Below, one piece after another: positions 53,361 to 61,479 of a stretch of DNA of 64,000 nt; position 1 is the first letter of the stretch; the number at the start of each line of letters is the position of its first letter. The translations under genes and the position numbers were made by a program. Origin of the DNA: Bradyrhizobium diazoefficiens (lineage in GTDB: Bacteria > Pseudomonadota > Alphaproteobacteria > Rhizobiales > Xanthobacteraceae); the NCBI RefSeq assembly GCF_018131185.1, contig NZ_JAFCJE010000005.1:744001-808000 (forward strand), given 5' to 3'. The notes under the pieces were generated by a model, which saw only the letters and a program-made list of their open reading frames with translations, ran no database searches and was not told the origin of the DNA.

Positions 53361-54797
53361 ATGCTGTTCAACTCCTACCCGTTCATCCTGCTGTTCCTGC
53401 CGGCCGTGCTGGCCGGCTACTTCTGGCTCGGGCGGCGCAGCAATCTGACGCCGGTGGTCTGGCTCGCGCTGGCCTCGCTCGCCTTCTACGCCATCGGCAG
53501 CTGGCAATTTCTGCCCCTGCTGCTGATCTCGATCGCCTTCAACTTCGGGGTCGGCCATCTCCTCATCGTGGCCGAGCTCGCCCCCATGCGGCGAAAAGCG
53601 GCGCTCGCTTTTGGCGTCATCGGCGACCTCCTCGTGCTCGGGATCTTCAAATACGCTGGCTTCGTGACCGAGAACGTCAATGCGCTGGCCGGCACACATC
53701 TCGCGGTCCACATCCTGTTGCCGGTCGGCGTCTCCTTCTACACCTTCACGCAGATCGCGTTTCTGGTGGACGCGTATCGCGGCCAGGTCGCAGCCTACGC
53801 GCTGCCGCATTACGCGCTCTTCGTGACCTACTTTCCGCATCTGATCGCAGGCCCCATCCTCCACCACAAGGACATGATCCCGCAATTCGAGCGGGAGGAG
53901 ACCAAGCGCCCGGACGCCCATCTCATTCTGTGCGGCGTCATCATCTTCGCCATCGGCCTGTTCAAGAAGACCTGCCTCGCCGACGGCATCCAGCCGCTGG
54001 TCGCGCTTGCCTTCGAGGCGCGCTCGCCGAGCTTCGACCAGGCTTGGCTCGGTGCGCTCGCCTACACGTTCCAGCTCTATTTCGACTTCTCCGGCTATTC
54101 CGACATGGCGATCGGCATCTCGCTGATGTTCGGCATCTTCCTGCCCGTGAACTTCAACTCGCCCTACAAGGCGACAAACATCGTCGAGTTCTGGCGGCGC
54201 TGGCACATGACGCTGTCGCAATTCCTGCGCGACTATCTCTACATCCCGCTCGGGGGCAACCGCCGCGGCCGCGTGCTGCGCTACGTCAACCTGATGATCA
54301 CGATGCTGCTCGGCGGGCTCTGGCATGGCGCGGCGTGGACTTTCGTCATTTGGGGCGCGCTGCACGGCGCCTATCTCTGCATCAATCACGCCTTCAACGC
54401 GCTGGTGCCTGCGATTCCATCTGGTCTTGCGCGCCCGGCCCGCATCGCCGGAGCAGCGCTGACGTTCCTGGCCGTCGTCGTCGCCTGGGTGTTCTTCCGC
54501 GCCGAGAGCGTCACCTGGGCGCTGCGCGTGCTCCAGGCCATGGCCGATCCCTCGCATATCGTGTTCGGCCGCGAGGAGATCGCGGCGCTGGTGCTGGTCT
54601 CCATCTACGCGGCTCTGGTGTGGCTGGCGCCGAACACGCAGGCGCTCATGGGATATGATCACGGCAATCGCAGGGTCGGCGAGGCGTTGCGGGCGGGGCG
54701 CATGCGGCCGCTGGTCCTCTACGCCGCATCGCTGGTACTCGCATTCGGGCTGCTCGGCATCCAGAGCCACAGCGAATTCATCTACTTCCGGTTCTGA
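53361..54797 (+). CDS. MBOAT O-acyltransferase (AlgI/DltB-like)
   Basis: 478 aa from MLFNSYPFILLFLPAV. About 11 membrane segments with the MBOAT features: YTFQLYFDFSGYSDMAIGI, the FWRRWHMTLSQFLRDYLYIPLGG block and the invariant catalytic His in LLGGLWHGAAWTF. These enzymes pass acyl groups across the inner membrane to polysaccharide or teichoic-acid-type acceptors, working with an SGNH partner; the next gene encodes such a protein and starts inside this stop codon (TGATG). The target polymer is unknown; no exopolysaccharide genes lie nearby. Confidence 0.92.
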   Translation: MLFNSYPFILLFLPAVLAGYFWLGRRSNLTPVVWLALASLAFYAIGSWQFLPLLLISIAFNFGVGHLLIVAELAPMRRKAALAFGVIGDLLVLGIFKYAGFVTENVNALAGTHLAVHILLPVGVSFYTFTQIAFLVDAYRGQVAAYALPHYALFVTYFPHLIAGPILHHKDMIPQFEREETKRPDAHLILCGVIIFAIGLFKKTCLADGIQPLVALAFEARSPSFDQAWLGALAYTFQLYFDFSGYSDMAIGISLMFGIFLPVNFNSPYKATNIVEFWRRWHMTLSQFLRDYLYIPLGGNRRGRVLRYVNLMITMLLGGLWHGAAWTFVIWGALHGAYLCINHAFNALVPAIPSGLARPARIAGAALTFLAVVVAWVFFRAESVTWALRVLQAMADPSHIVFGREEIAALVLVSIYAALVWLAPNTQALMGYDHGNRRVGEALRAGRMRPLVLYAASLVLAFGLLGIQSHSEFIYFRF

Positions 54798-55897
54798 TGC
54801 AGCGCTCCTTCACACAGTTGAGACGCCTTCTGCTCGCCAGCGCCGCTTGCGTGCTGGGCGCGGCGCTGATCACCTACGTCGTCGATCCCCTGCAATTGTT
54901 TCGCCCCTCGCGTTCCGCCTTCTATTCCGAGGACACGCGCGTGCAGAATGCCGGGCTGATCCGCAGCCAGTCGTTCGACACCGCGTTCATGGGCACCTCG
55001 CTCGCGATCCATTTCCGCCAGAGCGACATCGATCGAGCGCTTGGTGTGCACTCGCTCAAGCTGGCGATGACCGGCTCGAATTCGCGCCAGCAGGGTTTTG
55101 TGCTGGAGCAGGCCATCGACCGCGGCGCAAAGCGGGTGATCTGGGCGATGGACGATTTCAGCTTTGCCGATGCCGCCGACATCGAGGCCGATCCCTACCT
55201 GTCCGTCGATCTCTATCGGGGGACAGCGAAGGGGATCGCGTCCTATCTGTTCAGCGCGGCGATGGCGAAGGAATCCCTGTTCGCGTTGCTGCGCTCCGTC
55301 CCGCCGCTGCAAGGGCCGCTGACGCGCGTGGCGCCTTATCTCCCCGTCAAGTTTGCGCTGTCCGATGTCGACGACATCTATGCGCTGCCTCGGGATTTCG
55401 ACGTTGCCAGCGGCTACAACGCCAAGCGGACGCTCGCCGCCTTCACCTACATCACCGCTCCCACGCGCAGCCGATTTCTCGGCGAAGGCTATGATTACGA
55501 GGCCATGACGCGGCATTTCGAGCGCGATGCCGTCGGCCTGATCACGCGCCATCCGGACGTGACCTTCGACATCTACTTCCCGCCCTATTCGATCCTGCAA
55601 TTCGTCGCGATGCGCGACGCGTCACCCGAGACGCTGAAGATCGTCACCGGCCTCACGGCACGCATTGCGCAGCGACTGACGCAACTTCCCAACGTGCGCC
55701 TGCATGACTTCCGCGCGATCAAGGCGGTGACGCATAATCTCGATAATTACGGCGACGTCATCCACCACTCGCCGGTGATCGATGCGTTGGTGCTGCAATG
55801 GCTGGCGAGCGGGGAATACCGGGTCGATCCGAAGGCGCCGACTGCTTCCCTGGACGAGCTGAAGGCGCAGGTGGAGGCGTATCGCCTCGAGCGCTGA
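54797..55897 (+). CDS. SGNH-like partner protein of the MBOAT acyltransferase
   Basis: 366 aa, its ATG overlapping the MBOAT stop. One N-terminal membrane segment (about 8-30, LLLASAACVLGAALITYVV), then a soluble periplasmic domain. The catalytic elements of an SGNH/DltD-like acyltransferase are visible: Ser in TAFMGTSLAIHF and the Asp-x-x-His pair in NYGDVIHHS near residue 318. This makes it the probable acyl carrier or final transferase for the MBOAT protein. The short C-terminus ends just before a dispersed repeat. Confidence 0.78.
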   Translation: MQRSFTQLRRLLLASAACVLGAALITYVVDPLQLFRPSRSAFYSEDTRVQNAGLIRSQSFDTAFMGTSLAIHFRQSDIDRALGVHSLKLAMTGSNSRQQGFVLEQAIDRGAKRVIWAMDDFSFADAADIEADPYLSVDLYRGTAKGIASYLFSAAMAKESLFALLRSVPPLQGPLTRVAPYLPVKFALSDVDDIYALPRDFDVASGYNAKRTLAAFTYITAPTRSRFLGEGYDYEAMTRHFERDAVGLITRHPDVTFDIYFPPYSILQFVAMRDASPETLKIVTGLTARIAQRLTQLPNVRLHDFRAIKAVTHNLDNYGDVIHHSPVIDALVLQWLASGEYRVDPKAPTASLDELKAQVEAYRLER

Positions 55898-55900
55898 TCT

Positions 55901-56058
55901 TCCCCTCTCCCCTTGTGGGAGAGGGTGGCTCGCCGCGCAGCAGCGAGACGGGTGAGGGGTATTTCTCCGCGCGTGAAACTCTCGCGTTCAAATTCGCGGA
56001 GAGATACCCCTCATCCGGCGCTTCGCGCGACCTTCTCCCACAAGGGGAAAAGGAAGAA
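55901..56058. repeat. dispersed palindromic intergenic repeat, copy 2
   Basis: CCCCTCTCCCCTTGTGGGAGAGGGTGGCTCG...GGGTGAGGGGTAT and the inverse ATACCCCTCATCCGGCGCTTCGCG..CCTTCTCCCACAAGGGG repeat the element at 3048-3190, in opposite order of arms. The arms match the first copy closely while the loop is unrelated, as expected of a mobile palindrome and not of a conserved regulatory site. Confidence 0.82.
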
Positions 56059-56102
56059 GGCCTGCTTTCGCAGGGACGACAGCGGCGCTTGTGACTTGCG
56101 CC

Positions 56103-57290
56103 TTACGCCGCCACCTCGTCCCCGAGATACGCCACGGCCGCTTCCAGCCCGCCCTTGCCGTGCGGGATCTTCAGCGCATTCAATCCTACCTCGATCACCC
56201 CGAGCGTGCCGAGCAGCATCGGCGCATTGACGTGGCCCATATGGGCAATGCGGAACGCCTGTCCCGAGAGGTCGCCGATGCCGGTGCCGAGCACGACGCC
56301 GCACTTGTCCTTGCAATAGCGTTGCAGCACCGCGGGGTCGTGGCCGTTGCTCATGGTCACCGTGGTCACGGTGTTGGAGCGCTCGCTGGCTTCCGCGACG
56401 TTGAAGCCGAGCACCTGGCCTTCCGACCATGCGGCAACGGCGCGGCGCGTGGCTTCGCCGAGCAGGCTGTGGCGGCGGAAGGCGTTCTCCAGGCCTTCCT
56501 CGTGCAGCATGTCGATCGCCTGGCGCAGCGCGAACAACAGATGCACCGGCGCGGTGCCGGCATATTTGCGATAATTCTCGGTGCCCTCGCGTTCGCTCCA
56601 GCTCCAATACGGCGTCGACATGTTGGCCTTCTTCTGCGCTTCGAGCGCGCGCGCATTGGCGGCAACGAAGCCGAGGCCCGGGGGCGTCATCAGGCCCTTC
56701 TGCGAGCCGGACATCGCGACGTCGATGCCCCATTTGTCCATCTCGAACGGCATGCAGCCGAGCGAGGCCACGGTGTCGACCATGTACAGCGCGGGATGGC
56801 CGGCCGCCTTGATCGCCTTGCCGATCGCCTCGATGTCGTTCTGCACGCCCGAGGCGGTGTCGACCTGGACGACGACGACGGCCTTGATGGTGTGCTCCTT
56901 GTCGCGGCGCAGGCGCTCCTCGACTTCGTGCGGCCGCACCGCGCGGCGCCAGTCGCCCTTGAGCACCTCGACCTCGGCGCCCATCAGCGCTGCCGCATTG
57001 CCCCAGCCGATCGCGAACCGGCCGCTCTCCAGCACCAGCACCTTGTCGCCGCGCGACAGCACGTTGCTGAGCGCCGCTTCCCAGGCGCCGTGACCGTTGG
57101 CGATGTAGATGTAGGACTTGCCCTTGGTGGCAAACAGCTTCGAGATGTCACCGAGCAGGCTTTCGGTCAGATCGAGCATCTGCTTGGAATAGATGTCGAT
57201 CGCCGGACGGTGCATCGCCCGCAGCACCTCGTCGGGCATGTTGGTGGGCCCGGGGATGGCCAGAAATTCCCGGCCCGCGCGAACGGTCAT
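56103..57290 (-). CDS. class V aminotransferase (serine/alanine-glyoxylate type)
   Basis: 395 aa from MTVRAGREFLAIPGP; an earlier in-frame ATG lies 16 codons upstream. Class V fold: PGPTNMPDEVL, YIANGHGAWEAALSN, DTVASLGCMPFEMD and the PLP lysine in MSGSQKGLMTPPGL. Members convert serine plus glyoxylate to hydroxypyruvate plus glycine, or alanine plus glyoxylate to pyruvate plus glycine. The motif GSQKGLMTPPGLGF is shared with plant-type and methylotroph SGAT. In rhizobia it may work in C1/C2 metabolism. No neighbouring serine-cycle genes are present. Confidence 0.85.
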   Translation of the reverse strand: MTVRAGREFLAIPGPTNMPDEVLRAMHRPAIDIYSKQMLDLTESLLGDISKLFATKGKSYIYIANGHGAWEAALSNVLSRGDKVLVLESGRFAIGWGNAAALMGAEVEVLKGDWRRAVRPHEVEERLRRDKEHTIKAVVVVQVDTASGVQNDIEAIGKAIKAAGHPALYMVDTVASLGCMPFEMDKWGIDVAMSGSQKGLMTPPGLGFVAANARALEAQKKANMSTPYWSWSEREGTENYRKYAGTAPVHLLFALRQAIDMLHEEGLENAFRRHSLLGEATRRAVAAWSEGQVLGFNVAEASERSNTVTTVTMSNGHDPAVLQRYCKDKCGVVLGTGIGDLSGQAFRIAHMGHVNAPMLLGTLGVIEVGLNALKIPHGKGGLEAAVAYLGDEVAA

Positions 57291-57390
57291 TGCTGTCAGT
57301 CCTTGTGTCGTGGAGACGGTGGAAGGTTGATGATCCATGTTTCTACGCGTTGGAGGCGCTCAGGAAAAGCACGGAAAACGCAGGTCAGGG

Positions 57391-58131
57391 TTATCGTTTG
57401 GTCTCGCGGCAGCCGGCGGCTTCGGCCTCCTCGACCGAGCAGAACCAGCGGGTGCCCTTGCTGATCTTCATCTTGATCTGGGTGTACCAGCGGCTGGTCG
57501 GCTGGTGGAAGATGCACTCGCCGGCGCTGTTGACGTTGCCTTTGATGGTGCAATCCGGGGAGGGCGCGACCGGCCCCGAGGCCGAGGCGAGCAGCACCTT
57601 GTGTGCCCCCTCGGGTGGCTTGGTCGCGCCGAGGATGACGGTCTTCTTGTTGCGGACGCGCCAGTCCCAGGGCGCGATGAAGGCGCCCTGCCACATCCCG
57701 GCTTTTGCCTCGCGCGCCGCTTTCTCGTCTGCATCGTAGTCGTGGGACATGCGGGTGTAGGCCAGCGCCCAGCCGCTGCGCACCAGCCATTTCTGGATGT
57801 CCTCGCCACCGACCTCGCAGCGCGCCACGGTGCGGCCGCGCCGGTCGATTGATCGCGCGTGGCAGGCCCAGCTCTTGCCGTCCGTGTACTTGGCGAGCTC
57901 GTCGCGCGCCGCGACGCCGCAGGTCCAGCGCTCGGTCTTGGTGTTGAGGCAGAGCTGGTCGATTGCGGGCGCGTCGATGCCGCCGAGCCGGATGCGCGTG
58001 TTGCCGATCACCACGGCATCGCCAGCGCGGACTTTTGCAATGCCGGTGATGTCGGCGGCCGCAGCCAGCGAGGGCAGGGCGAGCCAAGATGAGCCGAGCA
58101 GAGACAGCGCAATCAGGAATTTTCGCAACAT
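57391..58131 (-). CDS. exported nuclease-fold (SNase-like) protein, catalytic Glu missing
   Basis: 246 aa with a signal peptide (MLRKFLIALSLLGSSWLALPSLAAA). The SNase beta-barrel is present (about 28-155): RIRLGGIDAPAIDQL, DRRGRTVARCEVGGED, WLVRSGWALAYTR. SNase-type catalysis needs Arg (here RIRL), Glu (normally DAPE) and Arg (here VRSGWA); the Glu is Ala. A C-terminal region of about 60 residues has paired Cys (CTIKGNVNSAGECIFH and WFCSVEEAEAAGCR). The protein may bind nucleic acid or be catalytically dead. It is exported, a possible nutrient or defence use. Confidence 0.8.
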   Translation of the reverse strand: MLRKFLIALSLLGSSWLALPSLAAAADITGIAKVRAGDAVVIGNTRIRLGGIDAPAIDQLCLNTKTERWTCGVAARDELAKYTDGKSWACHARSIDRRGRTVARCEVGGEDIQKWLVRSGWALAYTRMSHDYDADEKAAREAKAGMWQGAFIAPWDWRVRNKKTVILGATKPPEGAHKVLLASASGPVAPSPDCTIKGNVNSAGECIFHQPTSRWYTQIKMKISKGTRWFCSVEEAEAAGCRETKR

Positions 58132-58284
58132 GCCGGTCCGCGTGGGATGAAAATCTCGATAGACCGCGCAATTGTGGTCGGCTTTTGTCCGCCCGGCCAG
58201 CGCCTGCCTGACGGATGAGCTTTCAACTTCCCGTCATTGCCGGGCGAGTGGCGAATAGGGAGTACCGCATAGGGCGCCGCGCAC

Positions 58285-58319
58285 CATTCGCCATTCGCTA
58301 CTCGCCATTCACCATTCGC
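58285..58319. repeat. five-unit CATTCGC heptamer tandem array
   Basis: Five contiguous 7-base units: two CATTCGC, TACTCGC, CATTCAC, CATTCGC. Looser copies of GCGAATAG and GAGTGGCG continue to the left (58245-58262). The array is within the 3' end of the large gene on the minus strand and contains its TAG stop. Adding or losing one unit (7 bases) would shift the reading frame and change the C-terminus. Confidence 0.8.
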
Positions 58320-60028
58320 CTCCGCGCCACCGCCAGGCCCATCAGCACGAATGCCGACGTCACCTCCGGCCCGCCCACCAGGATCCGCGTGGGCGTCTTC
58401 ATCTTGTTCCACTCATAGGCGCGGAACGGGCCGCGGCGGCCGCCTTCGCCGAGGTTTGCGACGATCACGTTCAGCGCCGGTGCGAAGGCGCGCGGGTCGG
58501 CGCCGAGATGGCCGAGCGCGATCAGCGCCAGCGCCGCGTCGAACACGTTCATCTCAGCGGCCATCAGCTCGTCCTTGACGTAGGACAGCACGCGATGGCG
58601 GATGAAGTCGAAATCGCCGGCGGGATCGATCGCGGCCTGCGCCGCCAGCGGCAACGTCAGGAAGGCCGCATAGCATCGGCCGAAATAGGCGCTGTAGAGC
58701 TCCGGCAGGTAATAGATGTGCGAGCGCGGATTGGCGAAGGCGCCGCTCGCGGCCAGCCGCTTCTGGAAACCGATGATGCGATGCACCGTCGCGAGCCGCG
58801 ACGGTGTCTCCAACACTTTCCAGCGTGCCAGATTGCGAAAGCTCACCTCGAGAATGTCGAGATTGAGCGTCGGGTCGAGATCATTGCCGTAGGGACGCTC
58901 GCCCTTGAGGTTGTCGATCCAGGTCGCGACCCCGCCCTCATAGTCGATATTGTCGTTCAGCGGCACGGTCACGCGGGGTTCGTTGACGCCGGCGTGCACC
59001 TGATAGCCGGAATAGAAGTCGAGCAGCGGCTGGTCGATGATCGCGTCGAGGCAGCCGGCCTGCGTCGCTGCCGAGATCGAGCACGCCGTGGTGTCGCAGT
59101 CCGGCACGTAAATGCCGAAGCCGAGGTCCTGCTTGATCTGCGCGAAGTATCGCGAGAAGCGCGGATGCGGCGCCGGCGCCAGCGCGGTGATGACGTTGAA
59201 GCGCGTCCCGTCGATGCCCTCGACCTCCTCGCGGCTGATGTTGACGCAAAAATCCACCATGTCGGCGATGGCGCGCTCGGCCGCGATCTTGTCGGACGCC
59301 GAGGCGAGCTCGGTCTCGCCATAGTTCAGCAGCGCCTCGATGAAGAATGCGTCGTAATAGGCCGAGCGGTGCCGGATCTGCACCGGCTCCCACATCGGCT
59401 CGGCGACCCCTCGCCAGGGCGGATTGACCACGGCCCCGGCCGGCGATCGCGCGATGAAGACGCGGGCGAGGTTGAACAGCAGCGAGGAATTCTTGTAGCC
59501 GCGGGCGTTGAGGCCCGTGAGCGCCATGATCAGCTCGCGGCCGCGAAAATCCGGATCGCCGATCAGGTTGAAGGCGGCATAGGTCGGCAGGAAGCCGTTC
59601 CGGCGGTAGGAGCCGAGCAGATGCTGCGCGCAATCGCGGATCACGCCGTCGATCTGCGCTTGCGGCGGCGCCGAGCCCGTGAACATCGCCGGCGGCGGCT
59701 TCGGATGGTCGAGCGCGATGCTGTCGACGAGGTCGGCGACCGGCTGGCCGACCACCGCCCAGTCGGGCTCGGCCTCGTCGCGGGCGCGAACCAGCGCCTT
59801 GCGTAGCGCCGTCAGCCTGGCCTCGTCGCGCAGCTCGGGCAGCCCGGCCCGCCGGAGCAGCACCCGCAGCGCGGGATTGCCGAGCGCAGTCTTGTAGAAT
59901 TTGGCCAGATGCGGATCGCCGCCGGCCGTCGCCGATAATACGGGATCGCAGACGTCGTAAAGCGAGGGGCCGTCCTTCGGCGCCAGCAGCGCCCGGCAGG
60001 CGGCGCCGGCGAAATAATGAAAGTTCAT
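58298..60028 (-). CDS. large soluble protein of unknown function
   Basis: 576 aa from MNFHYFAGAACRALLA. No signal peptide or membrane segment. Features: RNGFLPTYAAFNLIGDPDFRG, GRELIMALTGLNARGYKNSS, FIARSPAGAVVNPPWRG, HPRFSRYFAQIKQDLGFGIYVPDCDTTACS, GVNEPRVTVPLNDNIDYEGG and ALALIALGHLGADPR. The repeated helical segments with conserved acids and aromatic residues look like an alpha/alpha-barrel (toroid) protein, similar to prenyltransferase or glycosidase folds, but no catalytic signature is clear. The last eight residues run into a heptamer array that supplies the stop codon. Confidence 0.7.
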   Translation of the reverse strand: MNFHYFAGAACRALLAPKDGPSLYDVCDPVLSATAGGDPHLAKFYKTALGNPALRVLLRRAGLPELRDEARLTALRKALVRARDEAEPDWAVVGQPVADLVDSIALDHPKPPPAMFTGSAPPQAQIDGVIRDCAQHLLGSYRRNGFLPTYAAFNLIGDPDFRGRELIMALTGLNARGYKNSSLLFNLARVFIARSPAGAVVNPPWRGVAEPMWEPVQIRHRSAYYDAFFIEALLNYGETELASASDKIAAERAIADMVDFCVNISREEVEGIDGTRFNVITALAPAPHPRFSRYFAQIKQDLGFGIYVPDCDTTACSISAATQAGCLDAIIDQPLLDFYSGYQVHAGVNEPRVTVPLNDNIDYEGGVATWIDNLKGERPYGNDLDPTLNLDILEVSFRNLARWKVLETPSRLATVHRIIGFQKRLAASGAFANPRSHIYYLPELYSAYFGRCYAAFLTLPLAAQAAIDPAGDFDFIRHRVLSYVKDELMAAEMNVFDAALALIALGHLGADPRAFAPALNVIVANLGEGGRRGPFRAYEWNKMKTPTRILVGGPEVTSAFVLMGLAVARRRMVNGE

Positions 60029-60457
60029 GAAGTACCTGGTCGCGGACTCTGGCGGGGGTTGGCCGGGGGCCGGCCATCGCGCTCCCAACCACGCGCCACC
60101 CCCTGCAAGTCGTTGAAAAGGCTACCCGGATTCGCAGGAAATACAAATGTGATGAACGTCACGGAAAAACGCGGCACGAAGGCTGCATGATCGGACCCCG
60201 AAAGGGCCCGCAGGAGCACAAAATGCACAAAACTGGGCGAGGGAATTAACGAACAACATCAGTAGCTTAGATCAAATTTTGGGAATCTGTTGCCGGGCGC
60301 ACTATATCCGGTTAAAGGTTTGTTTGGTGCGGCGCCGCAAATTGCGCGCAATTCGGGGGCACATCCCCGGCCAATCCCTCAAACCTAAAGACGCTATCGC
60401 GCTACTCAAACAGTGTGCGCGCGCTTGGCTGGTCTTTGGCACAGGAAACGAACCGAG
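60029..60457. other. 429-base divergent intergenic region
   Basis: Between the divergent unknown and caspase-fold genes. It is more AT-rich than average around 60235-60290 (GGGAATTAACGAACAACATCAG, TTAGATCAAATTTTGGG), where promoters would be expected. A 60-codon frame on the plus strand has no ribosome site and a low-complexity basic translation, so I do not call it. No repeat, tRNA or clear operator. Confidence 0.45.
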
Positions 60458-61306
60458 ATGAATGTAAAGCAGCTCGACCTTTCCAGACGCACGATCGCGC
60501 TGGCCGCGGCCCTCATCGGCACGGTCTCGCTGGTGATCGGCGCCCATGCTGCTCTCAACATGCGCGCGATCGACGCCGCCAAGGCGGTCTCGACCGACCA
60601 GGTCACGGGTTCGATCGCCCAGACCTCCCGCCTCGCGCTCGTCATCGGCAACGGACACTATCCAGACGCCAGCGCGCCGCTGACGCAGTCGATCAACGAC
60701 GCCCGCGCGCTGTCCTCGTCCCTGCGCAAGGACGGCTTTGACGTCGACATGGTGGAAGACGCGACCCGGGACGACATGGTCCGCGCCGTCAACCGCCTGA
60801 AGTCGCGGATCAAGCGCGATACCGTCGTCATGCTGTTCTTCGGCGGCTACGGCGTGCAGGCCGGCCGCCAGAGCTACATGCTGCCGGTCGATGCCGTGAT
60901 CTGGAAGGAAAGCGACGTCCGCCGCCAGGGCGTCTCGATCGACGGCGTGCTCGACATGATGAAGGAGCAGGGCGCCAAGGCCAAGCTCGTCGTCGTCGAC
61001 GCCTCCCGCCGCAATCCCTATGAGCGCCGCTTCCGCTCCTACAGCCACGGCCTCGCGCCGATCAGCGCGTCCGACAATGCCCTGATCCTCACCTCGGCCT
61101 CGCCCGGCAAGGTCGTCGACGACGGCAAGGGCGAGCACAGCGTGCTGGTCAGCGAGTTCCTCAACAACCTCAACGCCCGGGGCAGCGCCGAGAGCGTCTT
61201 CAACAAGACCCGCCTCGCCATCTCCCGCGCCAGCGAAGGCGACCAGGTCCCGACGGTCTCCTCCTCGCTGCTCGAAGACGTCCAATTCGGCGAAGCCGGC
61301 GGCTAG
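60458..61306 (+). CDS. caspase-fold (C14-like) protein lacking the catalytic dyad
   Basis: 282 aa from MNVKQLDLSRRT; AGGAAA is 10 bases upstream of the ATG. One N-terminal membrane segment (about 12-33, ALAAALIGTVSLVIGAHAAL) anchors a caspase-fold domain: LALVIGNGHYPDASAPL, the strand before the catalytic His (VVMLFFGGYGVQ) and before the catalytic Cys (LVVVDASRRNPY). In active members these read GHG and DAC; here Tyr replaces His and Ser replaces Cys. Related bacterial caspase homologues carry the same Tyr/Ser replacements, so the loss is not a lone sequencing error. A non-enzymatic or altered role is likely. Confidence 0.85.
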   Translation: MNVKQLDLSRRTIALAAALIGTVSLVIGAHAALNMRAIDAAKAVSTDQVTGSIAQTSRLALVIGNGHYPDASAPLTQSINDARALSSSLRKDGFDVDMVEDATRDDMVRAVNRLKSRIKRDTVVMLFFGGYGVQAGRQSYMLPVDAVIWKESDVRRQGVSIDGVLDMMKEQGAKAKLVVVDASRRNPYERRFRSYSHGLAPISASDNALILTSASPGKVVDDGKGEHSVLVSEFLNNLNARGSAESVFNKTRLAISRASEGDQVPTVSSSLLEDVQFGEAGG

Positions 61307-61328
61307 TTTTTTCCTTGGATCTTGCGAC

Positions 61329-61475
61329 GTCTCGTGCCCCGGACGCGGCGCATCATAGGATGATGCGACGCTGAGCCGGGGCCCATTTTTTGGGACTGTC
61401 GTTTCGTGACGAGATGGTCCCGGTTCTGCTCAGCAGCGCTGCACGCCGCAGCGCGTCCGGGACACAGGCTCTCCA
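61329..61475. repeat. dispersed GTGCCCCGGACG palindromic repeat, copy 2
   Basis: CTCGTGCCCCGGACGCGGCG...AGCCGGGGCCCA and TGGTCCCGGTTCTGCT...CGTCCGGGACACAGG match the copy at 37028-37175. Located between the caspase-fold gene and the RND adaptor gene, which converge; the element occupies almost the whole gap. Confidence 0.78.
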
Positions 61476-61479
61476 ATCG

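Noticed and set aside
53250..54770. 506-codon minus-strand frame across the MBOAT gene
   Set aside because: It has no family match, is His/Glu/Arg-rich and lies opposite an unmistakable membrane acyltransferase.
58245..58325. Tandem repeats considered as a CRISPR array
   Set aside because: Units are 7 bases with no spacers and no cas genes, so this is a simple heptamer microsatellite.
60279..60461. 60-codon frame upstream of the caspase-fold gene
   Set aside because: No ribosome site and a basic, low-complexity translation; it overlaps the likely promoter of the next gene.
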